Source: Campylobacterales bacterium (GTDB lineage Bacteria; Campylobacterota; Campylobacteria; Campylobacterales; Sulfurovaceae). Taken from it: a DNA stretch of 64,000 bases. Made by a program: the position numbers and the translations under genes. Under the pieces are notes generated by a model. The model was given only the letters and a program-made list of their open reading frames with translations, had not been told where the DNA came from and made no database searches. The stretch spans positions 1 through 64,000 of the forward strand of contig JACXUM010000020.1 of assembly GCA_014763895.1 (NCBI GenBank). Reading direction: 5' to 3'. Below are positions 49,940-60,691 of this stretch, one piece after another (position 1 is the stretch's first letter; every line of letters begins with the position of its first letter).

Positions 49940-51301
49940 ATGGAAACAGACAAAATGAACCCTACCAAAAAAAGATTGAAGATTATCAAACTTGCTATTT
50001 CTCTGACAGACAATGAAACCATTCAACTCCAAATGCTCAAACTCAGCATGTATAAAACCGATGTTAAACTGCAAGAGATTTTAACAGCCCTTCAACATGA
50101 AAGTTTTGCACATGCACAGGAACTTATCAATACCTATATTGAAACACCCACTGAAGAGATACTTCAGCGAAGTAAACAGGAATATGAGCAGATACAAAAA
50201 GAAAAAGAAATGGCCATTATAGAGGAATTTGATCTTTTTTTCTCTGATGATGAAAATGAGACGGAAAAAGAAGAAATCAATCTGGATACCCTCTTAGATA
50301 TTAAACCTGTTAAGGATGAAAAACCAAAAACCGTTGATTTTAATGCTTTGCTTGATCTCAAAGCTGATGATATTTTAAAAAACAATATCACTCTCAACTA
50401 TGAACCATCACAAGCCAAGAGAGATGCCTTTTTTGAAGAAAAGATACCATCAGTACAAAATAAGCGGACAGAAGAGGATGATTTCTTTTTTGCCATTGAC
50501 TCATCACTCCAAACGGATCTCCCAGCAGAAGAGAATATGGAAATATTAACCATTCCTTTGAAAGAGGGACAAACAATGAACATTACAGCTCCTTTAGAAA
50601 CCGATTCCATCCACAATAATGAATCCATCCCTTCCACCCAAGAAGATCATTTCTTTTTTTCCCTTGATGCATCATCACAAATTGATCTCTCAACAGAAGA
50701 AAATCCGGACAGATTAACCATTGTTTCTGAAGAAGAACAAACTACAAACATTGAAAAACCTTTGGAAACAGATTCCGTTACGGGTTACAAATCCATCTCT
50801 TACATCGACCAAAAACTGGCAAATCTCAACACCCAGTTTCCTCCCCAGGAAATCATGATAGAAACATCCGCACTTGTCAATCAATATCTAAATAAAATCA
50901 AAAATCAAGGCTATACGGATAAAGACATTGAAGAGATCTTTCAAGCGATCCACCAAAAACGTCAGACGGATAAAGCAGATGCGGCACAACTATTGCTGCT
51001 TGCGGGAGCAACAGAATCCGTATTTGCACAATTCATGCTTTCTAGAGAACTTTACAAAGGTGAACTGCTTCAAAAAAATATTTCAGAAGCCATAACCCGC
51101 ATCTATAAGCTTGCAATGGACGACTATCCTGAAGCTATCTGCGACCTTGCACAATTTTATGAGCATGGCATAGGAAAAGAGAAAGACAAGGATCATGCCC
51201 TTGAGCTTTATAAAGAGGCGATGGAGCTTGGAGTTCACAGGGCTGCAAAACATTATGAACGCCTTTTAAAAGAAAAAAAAGGATTTTTAGGACTTTTTTA
51301 A
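49940..51301 (+). CDS. Sel1-repeat protein with long acidic N-terminal region
   Basis: C-terminal AICDLAQFYEHGIGKEKDKDHALELYKEAMELGVHRAAKHYERL. Confidence 0.7.
   Translation: METDKMNPTKKRLKIIKLAISLTDNETIQLQMLKLSMYKTDVKLQEILTALQHESFAHAQELINTYIETPTEEILQRSKQEYEQIQKEKEMAIIEEFDLFFSDDENETEKEEINLDTLLDIKPVKDEKPKTVDFNALLDLKADDILKNNITLNYEPSQAKRDAFFEEKIPSVQNKRTEEDDFFFAIDSSLQTDLPAEENMEILTIPLKEGQTMNITAPLETDSIHNNESIPSTQEDHFFFSLDASSQIDLSTEENPDRLTIVSEEEQTTNIEKPLETDSVTGYKSISYIDQKLANLNTQFPPQEIMIETSALVNQYLNKIKNQGYTDKDIEEIFQAIHQKRQTDKADAAQLLLLAGATESVFAQFMLSRELYKGELLQKNISEAITRIYKLAMDDYPEAICDLAQFYEHGIGKEKDKDHALELYKEAMELGVHRAAKHYERLLKEKKGFLGLF
50474..50809 (+). repeat. Diverged tandem repeat, 2 x 168 nt (56 aa)
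   Basis: EDDFFFAIDSSLQTDL...PLETDS and EDHFFFSLDASSQIDL...PLETDS, offset by exactly 168 nt. Confidence 0.75.
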
Positions 51302-51312
51302 TTTCTTAACTG

Positions 51313-52647
51313 CTACTTATTTCCTATAAGTTGGCAGATTCCTTCATATGCCGTATCGATCATTTGATCAATCTCCTTATAACTGATGATGTAGGGCGGC
51401 ATAAAATAGATCACATTTCCCAAAGGCCGTAAAAGTACCCCTTGTTTCAGTCCATATTGATAGACCTGGAGTCCTGTTCTCTCATGAGGCGCATATCCTT
51501 GAAGCTCGACTGCTGCTACCATTCCTTGCTGCCGTACCTCTTTTACATTGTCAAGTGATTCAAATTTTCGGAGTTTTTCTCTAATATAATGAGATTTTTT
51601 CTCGTTTTTCCCAAGAATATCTTCGGTCTCAAATATTTCCAATGTAGCCAATGCTGCCGTACAAGCCAAAGGATTGCCCGTATAGCTGTGTGAATGTAAA
51701 AAGGCTTTGTGTTCCTCATAAGCACAATAAAAGGCATTATAAACATTATCTGTGGTCATCACAACTGATAAAGGTAGATATCCGCCTGTCAACCCTTTGG
51801 AGAGTGTCATGAAATCGGGAGAAATCTCTGCATGGTCACATCCAAACATTTTTCCGGTCCGTCCAAAACCCGTCATGATCTCATCAGCTATCAAATGCAC
51901 ACCGTATTGTTGCGTAAGTCTTCTTGCACCTTTCAGATAGTCAGGATGATACATATGCATACCGCCTGCTCCCTGTATCAGAGGCTCGACGATCAATGCC
52001 GCGATCTCCCCTCCTCTTTGTATCAACACCTCCTCAAGTATCTCCAATGCATCCATGGCCGCCTGAGGGCTTTGGTCGGCAGGAACCGGAACCTGAATAG
52101 AGCGTATCAATAACGGCTCATAGGTCTCTTTATAAAGCGACACATCCCCCACGCTCAAAGCACCCAGTGTTTCACCATGATAACTGTTTGTCAACGATAA
52201 AAACAGAGGTTTGTACCTCCCTTGATTGCGATGATAGTGGTAACTCATCTTCAATGCCGCTTCTATAGAACTGGATCCGTTGTCAACATAAAAGACTTTT
52301 TTCAAACTCTCAGGGGTTATCTCTACCAATCGGTGAGCAAGTTCTATCGCCGGTTCATGGGTAAAACCTGCAAGCAGAACATGTTCAAGCGTGTCAAGCT
52401 GTTTTTTTATCTTTTTATTGATCGCTTCATTGGCATGTCCAAACAGATTGACCCACCAACTGCTTATCGCATCAATATATCCATTACCGTCAAAATCATA
52501 AAGGTAAACACCTCTGCCTGACTTGATAGGAATAAGTGGCAATTTCTCATGATCTTTCATCTGTGTGCAGGGATGCCACACAACTTCAAGGTCACGCTGC
52601 ATCATTTGAGTGTTCTTGCTTATCATCGTTTTAGATAAATACTCCAT
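51313..52647 (-). CDS. bioA: Adenosylmethionine-8-amino-7-oxononanoate aminotransferase
   Basis: VWHPCTQMKDHE, ISSWWVNLFGHAN, LIADEIMTGFGRTG. Confidence 0.93.
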   Translation of the reverse strand: MEYLSKTMISKNTQMMQRDLEVVWHPCTQMKDHEKLPLIPIKSGRGVYLYDFDGNGYIDAISSWWVNLFGHANEAINKKIKKQLDTLEHVLLAGFTHEPAIELAHRLVEITPESLKKVFYVDNGSSSIEAALKMSYHYHRNQGRYKPLFLSLTNSYHGETLGALSVGDVSLYKETYEPLLIRSIQVPVPADQSPQAAMDALEILEEVLIQRGGEIAALIVEPLIQGAGGMHMYHPDYLKGARRLTQQYGVHLIADEIMTGFGRTGKMFGCDHAEISPDFMTLSKGLTGGYLPLSVVMTTDNVYNAFYCAYEEHKAFLHSHSYTGNPLACTAALATLEIFETEDILGKNEKKSHYIREKLRKFESLDNVKEVRQQGMVAAVELQGYAPHERTGLQVYQYGLKQGVLLRPLGNVIYFMPPYIISYKEIDQMIDTAYEGICQLIGNK

Positions 52648-52715
52648 TTCAATTACTATTAACCACAACTTGATTAGAATATTGTACAAATTTTTCGATT
52701 GAAGGTAGATGAAGT

Positions 52716-54191
52716 ATGATAAGTTGGATGCAAAAACACAACAGGTATCTTGTATGGACGATATGGGTGGCAACCATCACGTTCATCGGCGCCGGTTTTG
52801 TGGGCTGGGGAACCTATAGTTACGGTACGAAGGCAAGTGCGGTGGCCAAAGTAGGTGAAATCGAGATATCACGATCAAAACTGGACATGGTGTATAGCAA
52901 TATCTATAACCAATACAATGAGATGATGCAAGGTCAGCTGGATGAGGCAAAAGCAAAAGAACTGGGCTTGGTACAGCGTGCATTTGCTACATTGGCGACA
53001 CAAGCCAAAATCCTAAATTTTTCCAAAGAAATGGGTATCGTCGTCTCCGATAAAGAATTAGCTGATCAGCTACAGTCTATTAAGAGTTTCCAAAAAGACG
53101 GGAAATTCGATAAAAGTATCTATGAGGGATATCTTAAAAACCAAAGACTTAAAGCAAAAGTATTTGAATCCATGCTCAGAGATGACCTTATCATCAGCAA
53201 AACACTTAACTTGTTCAATATCCCTACACTTCCTTTGGAAGTTGAAACAATCGGATCTGCATTGAATGTGGCTGACAAGATCGCCTATAAAGTCCTGACA
53301 CCAGCTGATATCAACCTAACGCTTGATGAATCAAAAATCAAAAGTTTTTGGGAAACACAAAAAGAAAGCTATATGACTCCAAAAACATACGTTCTTTCTG
53401 TAGTTTGGACACCAAGTGCCGATACTCAGATAAACGAGGATGAAATCAAATCCCACTATGATACCAACAGCTTCAACTATATTACGGCGGAAGGCAAACA
53501 GCTCTCGTTTGACGAGGCAAAAGAGATGGTAATCAAAGACCTTAAATTAGCCAAAACAAAAAAAACGGCACAAAAAGACTATATCACATTCAAAAAGAAC
53601 GAGATCCAAGCCCAGGAGTCCCTTAAACTGTCTCTAAATGACCCCAAACTAACGGCAGAACTCTGGACTGATATACAACTCAAAGGGATCAATGACATTT
53701 TGAAACCGAAAGTCGTCGGAGATCGATATGCTACAATCAAAATCGATGCCATCGAAGAACCTAAAACTATGGGCTTTGATGAAGCAAAACAACTAGTCAC
53801 AGACGCTTATCGTATTCAAGAGCAACAAAACATGTTGTCAAAACTTGCACAAACCACATTGGACAACTTTAGAGATGCCAATGCAACGGTGTCCGATTTT
53901 GTCACATTCCAGCAAGCCGTCAATCTAAAACCTATGAATACAGAAGAAAGTTTACAATTTTTACAAAAACTCTTTACATCCTCAAAAGAAAAAGGTATTA
54001 TAGCTATATCGGATAAAGTAATAGTATATGACATTATGGAGCAAAAACTGTTGCCAGTAGATGCAAATCAGTCCACACAGATTGAGAAAAATGTCAATCA
54101 ACTTAAGCAAAATGTATTTGAATCAAACTTTATCAGAACATTAGACGAGAGATACCCGACAGAAGTCTTTATGGGAGGGCTTACAAATTGA
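52716..54191 (+). CDS. PpiD/SurA-like periplasmic folding factor
   Basis: N-terminal TM anchor, SurA_N-like region; upstream of ftsA. Confidence 0.75.
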   Translation: MISWMQKHNRYLVWTIWVATITFIGAGFVGWGTYSYGTKASAVAKVGEIEISRSKLDMVYSNIYNQYNEMMQGQLDEAKAKELGLVQRAFATLATQAKILNFSKEMGIVVSDKELADQLQSIKSFQKDGKFDKSIYEGYLKNQRLKAKVFESMLRDDLIISKTLNLFNIPTLPLEVETIGSALNVADKIAYKVLTPADINLTLDESKIKSFWETQKESYMTPKTYVLSVVWTPSADTQINEDEIKSHYDTNSFNYITAEGKQLSFDEAKEMVIKDLKLAKTKKTAQKDYITFKKNEIQAQESLKLSLNDPKLTAELWTDIQLKGINDILKPKVVGDRYATIKIDAIEEPKTMGFDEAKQLVTDAYRIQEQQNMLSKLAQTTLDNFRDANATVSDFVTFQQAVNLKPMNTEESLQFLQKLFTSSKEKGIIAISDKVIVYDIMEQKLLPVDANQSTQIEKNVNQLKQNVFESNFIRTLDERYPTEVFMGGLTN

Positions 54192-55591
54192 GCGAGATAG
54201 TTTTAGCTATTGATATAGGATCCACGAAAGTATGCGCGATCATAGCTGAAATTGAGGATGGAAAAGTCCAAGTCTTAGGTCATGGTATCTCTAAATCCCA
54301 AGGTATCAAAAGAGGGGTAATCACCAATATCGAGCTGGCAACAAAGTCGATCAAAAAAGCATTGGCCGATGCCAAACGGATTGCCGGATGCAACATAAAC
54401 TCTGCTATTGTATCTATCTCCAATGCCTATGCAAAAAGCCTTAACTCTACCGGTGTTGTCAATATCCCTCATAAAGACATATCGATCAAAGAGATCAACC
54501 GTGTCATGCAAACAGCACTTTACAATGCAAGTGTTCCAAACGAGTATGAAGTAGTTCATGTCCTTCCTTATAATTTCAGGGTAGATGACCAGGATTTTAT
54601 CGAAGATCCGTTTGGGATGAATGCCAGCCGTATGGAAGTGGATGTCAATATTATCATGACACAAAAATCCAATCTTTCAAACCTCAAAAAAGCTGTACGC
54701 TCAGCAGGCATTGAAATCGATGGTATTGTACTCAGCGGATATGCTTCAGCAATTGCTACGATGGATCCAGATGAAAAAGAATTGGGAATAGCAGTTGTGG
54801 ATATCGGAGGTCAGACAAGCAATCTGGTTATCCACACGGGTAACTCCATCCGTTACAATAACTTTCTAGGTGTCGGGTCCAATCATATTACCAATGACCT
54901 ATCCATGGCTTTGCATACACCGCTTCAAATCGCAGAAAATGTCAAAATCCGTCACGGAAACCTTTTGGAAAGCAGCAATGAGATCATCGAATTACCTATT
55001 ATTGGGGATGAAGAGAACCGTAACGGTGTTTCATTGGAAATCGTCCACAGTGTCATCTATGCACGTGTTGAAGAGACTTTAATGATCTTGGCAAAAATGT
55101 TAGAGAAAAGTGCGCTGAAAGAACAGATCAGTGCCGGGATTATCCTGACTGGGGGAATGACAAAACTCAAAGGGATTAGAGAGCTTGCACAAGCTATTTT
55201 CACGGGTATGGCAGTCAGAATCGGCTATCCAAAAAATGTAGATGGTCTTTTCGAAGAGCTCAAAGATCCGGCCTATTCCACAGCAATAGGATTATTACTC
55301 TATAAAGCCGGTTATCATACCCCATATGAGATTAATTTCCAACAGGAGATGCTGCACTCCAAGAGTGGTCATGAAGACAACTTGAATGATATCAAGATAG
55401 CTAATACGGTAAATGAGGTATCTGAGAATAAGGCAATGAAACAAAATACAAAATTTTCAAGTCAAGAAAATGCAGAAAACAATGACAGTGATAGTCCGAG
55501 ATCATTTTCATTTGAAGATTTGCCGGATATTAAAAAAGAGAAAGGTAGTACGATAAAAAAGCTGACCAATTGGGCAAAACAGCTATTTTAA
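54188..55591 (+). CDS. ftsA: Cell division protein FtsA
   Basis: AIDIGSTKVCAIIAE, VVDIGGQTSNLVIH; followed by ftsZ. Confidence 0.96.
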   Translation: MSEIVLAIDIGSTKVCAIIAEIEDGKVQVLGHGISKSQGIKRGVITNIELATKSIKKALADAKRIAGCNINSAIVSISNAYAKSLNSTGVVNIPHKDISIKEINRVMQTALYNASVPNEYEVVHVLPYNFRVDDQDFIEDPFGMNASRMEVDVNIIMTQKSNLSNLKKAVRSAGIEIDGIVLSGYASAIATMDPDEKELGIAVVDIGGQTSNLVIHTGNSIRYNNFLGVGSNHITNDLSMALHTPLQIAENVKIRHGNLLESSNEIIELPIIGDEENRNGVSLEIVHSVIYARVEETLMILAKMLEKSALKEQISAGIILTGGMTKLKGIRELAQAIFTGMAVRIGYPKNVDGLFEELKDPAYSTAIGLLLYKAGYHTPYEINFQQEMLHSKSGHEDNLNDIKIANTVNEVSENKAMKQNTKFSSQENAENNDSDSPRSFSFEDLPDIKKEKGSTIKKLTNWAKQLF

Positions 55592-55614
55592 TCACATCAT
55601 AAAGGAGGGGAATT

Positions 55615-56766
55615 ATGGAAGAGTTTGAATTTAATGTCATAGAGAGTAAAACAACGACAAATGGTGCAAAAATCAAAGCAATAGGCGTTGGTGGAGGCGG
55701 CGGTAATATGATCAATCACATGATCAATGAAGGGATCAATGATATTGATCTGATCGTAGCCAATACTGATGCTCAGGCATTGGCAACATCATTGGCACCA
55801 TTCAAGCTTCAATTGGGGGCAAGTGCTACCAGAGGTTTAGGTGCAGGAATGGTACCTGATAAAGGAAGAGAAGCTGCCTTGGAAAGCTTTGAAGATGTGA
55901 AGTCCATGCTGCAAGGTTCAGATATTGTCTTTATCTCTGCCGGTCTTGGAGGAGGTACAGGAACTGGAGCAGCCCCAATCATTGCACAAGCAGCGAAAGA
56001 AGTTGGTGCATTAACGGTTTCCATCGTAACAACCCCTTTCAAATTTGAAGGTAGAAAAAGAACGAAACTAGCAAAAGACGGCCTTGAAGAGCTCAAAAGA
56101 GAAAGTGATTCCATCATTGTAGTACCAAATGAGAAGCTTCTTTCTATTGTAGAAAAAAACTTAGGGATCAAAGAAAGCTTCAGAATGGTTGACGACATTC
56201 TCTCACAAGCGGTAGGCGGTATTTCTAAAGTGATCCTTTCACATGGAGAAAATGATATCAACCTTGACTTTGCTGACGTTAAAACCGTTATGAGCCATAA
56301 AGGTCTTGCACTTATGGGTGCGGGTTACAGTACCGGTCCAAATGCAGCTTATGATGCAGCTAAAGCAGCTATCGAATCTCCGTTGCTTGACAATATTTCT
56401 ATCGATGGAGCAATGGGCGTATTGGTGCACTTTGATATCCACCCTGATTATCCTATTATGGAAATCGGTGAAGCGATGAGTATTGTTGAAGAGAGTGCTG
56501 ATGAGGATGCAAGTGTGATCTTCGGGACAACGACAAATCCTGATATGGATGTGGATGAAGTTCGTATTACGATCATTGCGACTGGATTTGAAGATAAAAA
56601 TGCTGTTGCTGAACCGACTGTAAAGCACCAAGAGTCGCTTCTAAACCCGGTTACAAACAATATTCATACTTTAAGAAGTGCCAATAAAATGGTAGTGGGC
56701 GGTTACAATGGAGAGAATGAAGATATATTGGATATCCCTACTTTTCTAAGAAAGCAAATGGATTAA
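55615..56766 (+). CDS. ftsZ: Cell division protein FtsZ
   Basis: GVGGGGGNMIN, GLGGGTGTGAAP tubulin signature. Confidence 0.98.
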   Translation: MEEFEFNVIESKTTTNGAKIKAIGVGGGGGNMINHMINEGINDIDLIVANTDAQALATSLAPFKLQLGASATRGLGAGMVPDKGREAALESFEDVKSMLQGSDIVFISAGLGGGTGTGAAPIIAQAAKEVGALTVSIVTTPFKFEGRKRTKLAKDGLEELKRESDSIIVVPNEKLLSIVEKNLGIKESFRMVDDILSQAVGGISKVILSHGENDINLDFADVKTVMSHKGLALMGAGYSTGPNAAYDAAKAAIESPLLDNISIDGAMGVLVHFDIHPDYPIMEIGEAMSIVEESADEDASVIFGTTTNPDMDVDEVRITIIATGFEDKNAVAEPTVKHQESLLNPVTNNIHTLRSANKMVVGGYNGENEDILDIPTFLRKQMD

Positions 56767-56921
56767 ATTCTTTTTCTACCATTCTTCTTCACTAGTCGAG
56801 CAAAGGGAGTCTCTTCCCTCTCTTTGAAACAATAAAGTATGTTTTTATTGTCTTCTTTTCTAACTCTATTTATTAATCTTTTTTTGTTATGATTAGCCAA
56901 ATTTTTCGATAGGATAATTTT

Positions 56922-57515
56922 ATGAAATATATCAAAACACTTTCCCATATCACTTCTGCAAGCGGTCTTGGAATTTTACTTTCCATAGGTATTACCGGAT
57001 GTGGAGACAATATGCAAAATACCGCCGAACAGCCTCAGGCAAAAGGTGCTTTTGTCATCATAGAAGAGAGTGCCCCGGGCAAATACAAAATCAAAGATGA
57101 ATTTCCTGCCGATGAGACCAGGATTGTACTCAAAAAACTGGATGGAACCGAAAAGATCCTTACAAAAGAAGAGATGGATGCCCTGCTCAAAGAGGAAGAG
57201 GCAAAAATCGATAACGGTACTTCCAATCTTACCAAACCAAATGCAGAAGTTTCACAGCAAGGAGGTATGGGTCTGGGTGAAGCCATCCTTGCAAGTGCAG
57301 CTGGGGCGATCATTGGCTCTTGGATAGGTAGCAAGCTCTTTGGTAGCCCAAACTACCAACAAAACAGACAGGCAGGTTATAAATCCCCTTCAACTTTTAA
57401 CAGAAGCCAAAACAGTTTCAACCAACCAAGAACAAGTTCTAAAAGTACCAAAAGCGGCTTCTTTGGAAACAGCAAAAGTTCAAGCACAAAAAGCAGCGGC
57501 TTTTTTGGCGGTTGA
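56922..57515 (+). CDS. UPF0323-like lipoprotein
   Basis: Lipobox GITGC; Ser/Gly-rich C-terminus; adjacent to GSP-synthase-family gene as in Campylobacter. Confidence 0.6.
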   Translation: MKYIKTLSHITSASGLGILLSIGITGCGDNMQNTAEQPQAKGAFVIIEESAPGKYKIKDEFPADETRIVLKKLDGTEKILTKEEMDALLKEEEAKIDNGTSNLTKPNAEVSQQGGMGLGEAILASAAGAIIGSWIGSKLFGSPNYQQNRQAGYKSPSTFNRSQNSFNQPRTSSKSTKSGFFGNSKSSSTKSSGFFGG

Positions 57516-57518
57516 TCG

Positions 57519-58694
57519 ATGGTAACACTACAAAAAACTGTTTCATTAGATACGGATTATCTGGAGTCCCTAGGATTTATCTGGCATACAGATAGTGATA
57601 ACAGCAGCTACATTGCAGATGAACTGGTTACAATAAGTGAAAGTGAAGCCGAAGGATATTATGAAGCAGCCAACGAGCTATATGATATGTATGTCCATGC
57701 AGCACAATATGTGATTGACAACAATCTTTTTCATGAAATAGGTATCCCGTTTAATCTTGTAGAGATCATCAAGGCATCCTGGGAAAATGATATACATTGG
57801 CATCTATACGGACGGTTTGATCTTGCTGGCGGGTGTGATGGCAAACCTATCAAGTTGCTTGAATTTAATGCAGACACTCCTACTTCACTGTTTGAAACAG
57901 CTATCATTCAATGGGCTATACTGAAAAAGAACGGTATGGATGAGAGCCGACAGTTCAATGCACTCCATGAAGCACTGATTGACAATTTCAAACGTTTGGT
58001 CACATTAGATGAAAATGTTGAAAATTTTGAAGAGAGATATGAAGGGTGGAAATTCCTTTTCAGCTCCATTAAGGGAAACAGTGAAGAAGAAAATACGGTA
58101 AGACTCCTTCAATATATTGCAGATCAGGCCGGCTATCAAACAGAGTTCGCCTATATTGATGAAGTAGAGTTCTCGGATGAAGGGATAAGCTATCAGGGCA
58201 ATGAATATGAACTTTGGTTCAAATTGATTCCCTGGGAAGATATAGCTTTGCAAGCATCCGATCTGGCAATGCTGCTTACCAATATCATCAAAAACCAAAA
58301 AGCGATCATATTCAACCCTGCCTATGCCCTTCTTTTCCAAAGTAAAGGAATGTTAAAAATACTATGGGATCTTTATCCAAATCACCCTTTGCTCCTTGAA
58401 AGCTCTTTTGAGCCTTTAAAAGGCCGCAAACAGGTCAGAAAACCCGTTTTTGGAAGAGAAGGGGGCAATGTTGCCATCATAGATGAAAACGGTATGATTA
58501 CAGAAGAAGCATCCGGAGAATATCAAAACCATAAAATGCTCTACCAAGCCTATACGAATTTGCCTGAAGACAATCAGGGACAAAGCTACCAGTCAGGTGT
58601 TTTTTATGCATATGAAGCCTGTGCTTTGGGCTTTAGAAAAGGCGGCAAGATCTTAAACAATATGTCTAAATTTGTGGGTCATATCATCCAATAA
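57519..58694 (+). CDS. Glutathionylspermidine synthase-family ATP-grasp protein
   Basis: 391 aa; LLEFNADTPTSLFETA, KPVFGREGGNV. Confidence 0.85.
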   Translation: MVTLQKTVSLDTDYLESLGFIWHTDSDNSSYIADELVTISESEAEGYYEAANELYDMYVHAAQYVIDNNLFHEIGIPFNLVEIIKASWENDIHWHLYGRFDLAGGCDGKPIKLLEFNADTPTSLFETAIIQWAILKKNGMDESRQFNALHEALIDNFKRLVTLDENVENFEERYEGWKFLFSSIKGNSEEENTVRLLQYIADQAGYQTEFAYIDEVEFSDEGISYQGNEYELWFKLIPWEDIALQASDLAMLLTNIIKNQKAIIFNPAYALLFQSKGMLKILWDLYPNHPLLLESSFEPLKGRKQVRKPVFGREGGNVAIIDENGMITEEASGEYQNHKMLYQAYTNLPEDNQGQSYQSGVFYAYEACALGFRKGGKILNNMSKFVGHIIQ

Positions 58695-58696
58695 AA

Positions 58697-58849
58697 TTGC
58701 AGAAAATTTTTAAAAAATTTAATGCCCAAAAGGTAGATGACCAGCTCGTAGCGCTTGGATATGATCCGATCTTTGCATATTTGGATGAAGATGGGGAATA
58801 TGAAGTGGTCCAAAAGTTTAATCACCGCAAACACTTAGACGATGATTAA
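58697..58849 (+). CDS. Small 50-aa ORF (TTG start)
   Basis: LQKIFKKFNAQKVDDQLVALGYDPIFAYLDEDGEYEVVQKFNHRKHLDDD*; below the ORF-track size cutoff. Confidence 0.5.
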   Translation: MQKIFKKFNAQKVDDQLVALGYDPIFAYLDEDGEYEVVQKFNHRKHLDDD

Positions 58850-58888
58850 CTAACTTGTTAAATATCCTAACGATCAATTATCCGAACG

Positions 58889-59755
58889 TTAGGAAGTATA
58901 TGATCCCGGTTTTGCTTTACGCATCATAATCATTTCTTTAGATGATGGTATCACGATTTTCGGATTGCATTCGAAAGAGACGTTTCCATTCTTTTCTTCA
59001 TAAGCAAAATGGCTTAAAATCAATTTCATTGCTTCAATTCTGGCTTGATGCTTGTCATTTGAACGGATAACATACCAAGGGGCATCGGGATGGTTGGTTT
59101 TATCAAGCATCTCATACTTCATCTTGCTAAATTCCTCCCAGAGCCCTTGAGCCTGAAGATCTACTTCACTCAGTTTCCATTTACGAAGCGGATCGGTTTT
59201 TCTTTGCTCAAAACGAACTGCCTGAACGGATTTTTTCACACTGAGATAGAGTTTGATCAATACGATCCCCTGTCTACTTAATGAACGTTCAAAACCCGTA
59301 ACATCATTCATAAATATTTCGTACTCCTGTGGTGTACAAAAACCAAATACGGGTTCTACCATCGCACGGTTATACCAGCTCCGGTCAAAAAGTATGATCT
59401 GTCCGGCTGACGGAAAATGCTCAACGTATTTTTGAAAATACCATTGTGTTTTCTGTTCTTCGGTCGGTTTGCCCAGTGCTACAATACGGTAATGTTTAGG
59501 GTTCATATAGCGTGAGATGGTTCCGATCAAACTTCCTTTACCGGCAGCATCCCTTCCTTCAAAAACAACGACAAGTTTTTTACCGTTATTTTCGATATGT
59601 TTTTGCAATTTGACCATTTCGGCCTGATAGACCTCAAGCTCTTTCATCTCTTTATACATTTTTAATGCTTCAGCATTTTGTTCATGAAAGTCCTGAAGCT
59701 GATTACGCAGCATCTCGATCTCTTGCTGTAAACTGTCCAACGTAATCTGTTCCAT
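58889..59755 (-). CDS. ppk2: Polyphosphate kinase 2 family protein
   Basis: FEGRDAAGKGSLIG, FDRSWYNRAMVEPVFGFC. Confidence 0.94.
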   Translation of the reverse strand: MEQITLDSLQQEIEMLRNQLQDFHEQNAEALKMYKEMKELEVYQAEMVKLQKHIENNGKKLVVVFEGRDAAGKGSLIGTISRYMNPKHYRIVALGKPTEEQKTQWYFQKYVEHFPSAGQIILFDRSWYNRAMVEPVFGFCTPQEYEIFMNDVTGFERSLSRQGIVLIKLYLSVKKSVQAVRFEQRKTDPLRKWKLSEVDLQAQGLWEEFSKMKYEMLDKTNHPDAPWYVIRSNDKHQARIEAMKLILSHFAYEEKNGNVSFECNPKIVIPSSKEMIMMRKAKPGSYTS

Positions 59756-59839
59756 GATGAAAACCTTTATGGGATATCAAACAGGTTTATATAGATGCCT
59801 GTCAAAATAGTATAAAAGTGTAATTTTATACTATTTTAT

Positions 59840-60691
59840 TTAATTATCACTGAGGGAAAGACCAGATGTTTTAGATGCTTTGGGGCATTCAACCTGTACG
59901 ATCATAGGTTCAGGCATATCCAATCTTGCAGCAGTCAGTTTTCCTCCCCAGATACATCCCGTGTCCAGTGCCAACACATGTTCATCCTGATAATATCCCA
60001 ACGCTGCCCAATGCCCAAAAATGATCTTTAGATCGATCTCTTTACGATAAGAGGTAAGAAACCATGGGCTCATGCCTTTGGCTTTTAGCTCTTCTGAGGG
60101 AGATCCTTTTTGATCGAAGTCCAATCGATGATCATTGAAACAAAACCGCATTCTTGTAAAAGAACTCATCAAATAACGATCGATGTCAATAATATCGGCT
60201 TTCCTGTCAAATCGGCTAACCCCTTTTTTAAACATCTTTTCAAGCCAGATAGGTGCATCGGCACTTTGCAAACGTGTTTCCAGATATCCAGCATAGCGTA
60301 TCGCCATTCCCAGATCAAATTCCGGTGAAATGCCGGCATGAGCCATACAATATCCCAGTTTATAATCCACATGCAGAAATTTTTGTTCCTGCAGCCACTC
60401 GATCAGTTTTTTGGCCTCAGGGGAATCAAGAATTGGATCGATCGTAGGATTGGATTTTTTAATCCCGTAATAGGCTGCAATGAGTGTGATATCATGATTT
60501 CCAAGAACGATATCAACACTCTCTTTGATACCATAAAGATACTCTAGTGTCTCTAACGATCCCTGCCCTCTATTGACAAGATCCCCGACCAGCCATAATC
60601 TGTCTTTTTGGGGGTCAAATGCAACCTTTTCCAAAAGAGCCTTCAAGCTATCAAAACATCCCTGTATATCCCCTATCGCCCAGACTGCCAT
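59840..60691 (-). CDS. apaH: Symmetrical bis(5'-nucleosyl)-tetraphosphatase
   Basis: AIGDIQGCFDSL, LVGDLVNRG, VLGNHD. Confidence 0.95.
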   Translation of the reverse strand: MAVWAIGDIQGCFDSLKALLEKVAFDPQKDRLWLVGDLVNRGQGSLETLEYLYGIKESVDIVLGNHDITLIAAYYGIKKSNPTIDPILDSPEAKKLIEWLQEQKFLHVDYKLGYCMAHAGISPEFDLGMAIRYAGYLETRLQSADAPIWLEKMFKKGVSRFDRKADIIDIDRYLMSSFTRMRFCFNDHRLDFDQKGSPSEELKAKGMSPWFLTSYRKEIDLKIIFGHWAALGYYQDEHVLALDTGCIWGGKLTAARLDMPEPMIVQVECPKASKTSGLSLSDN

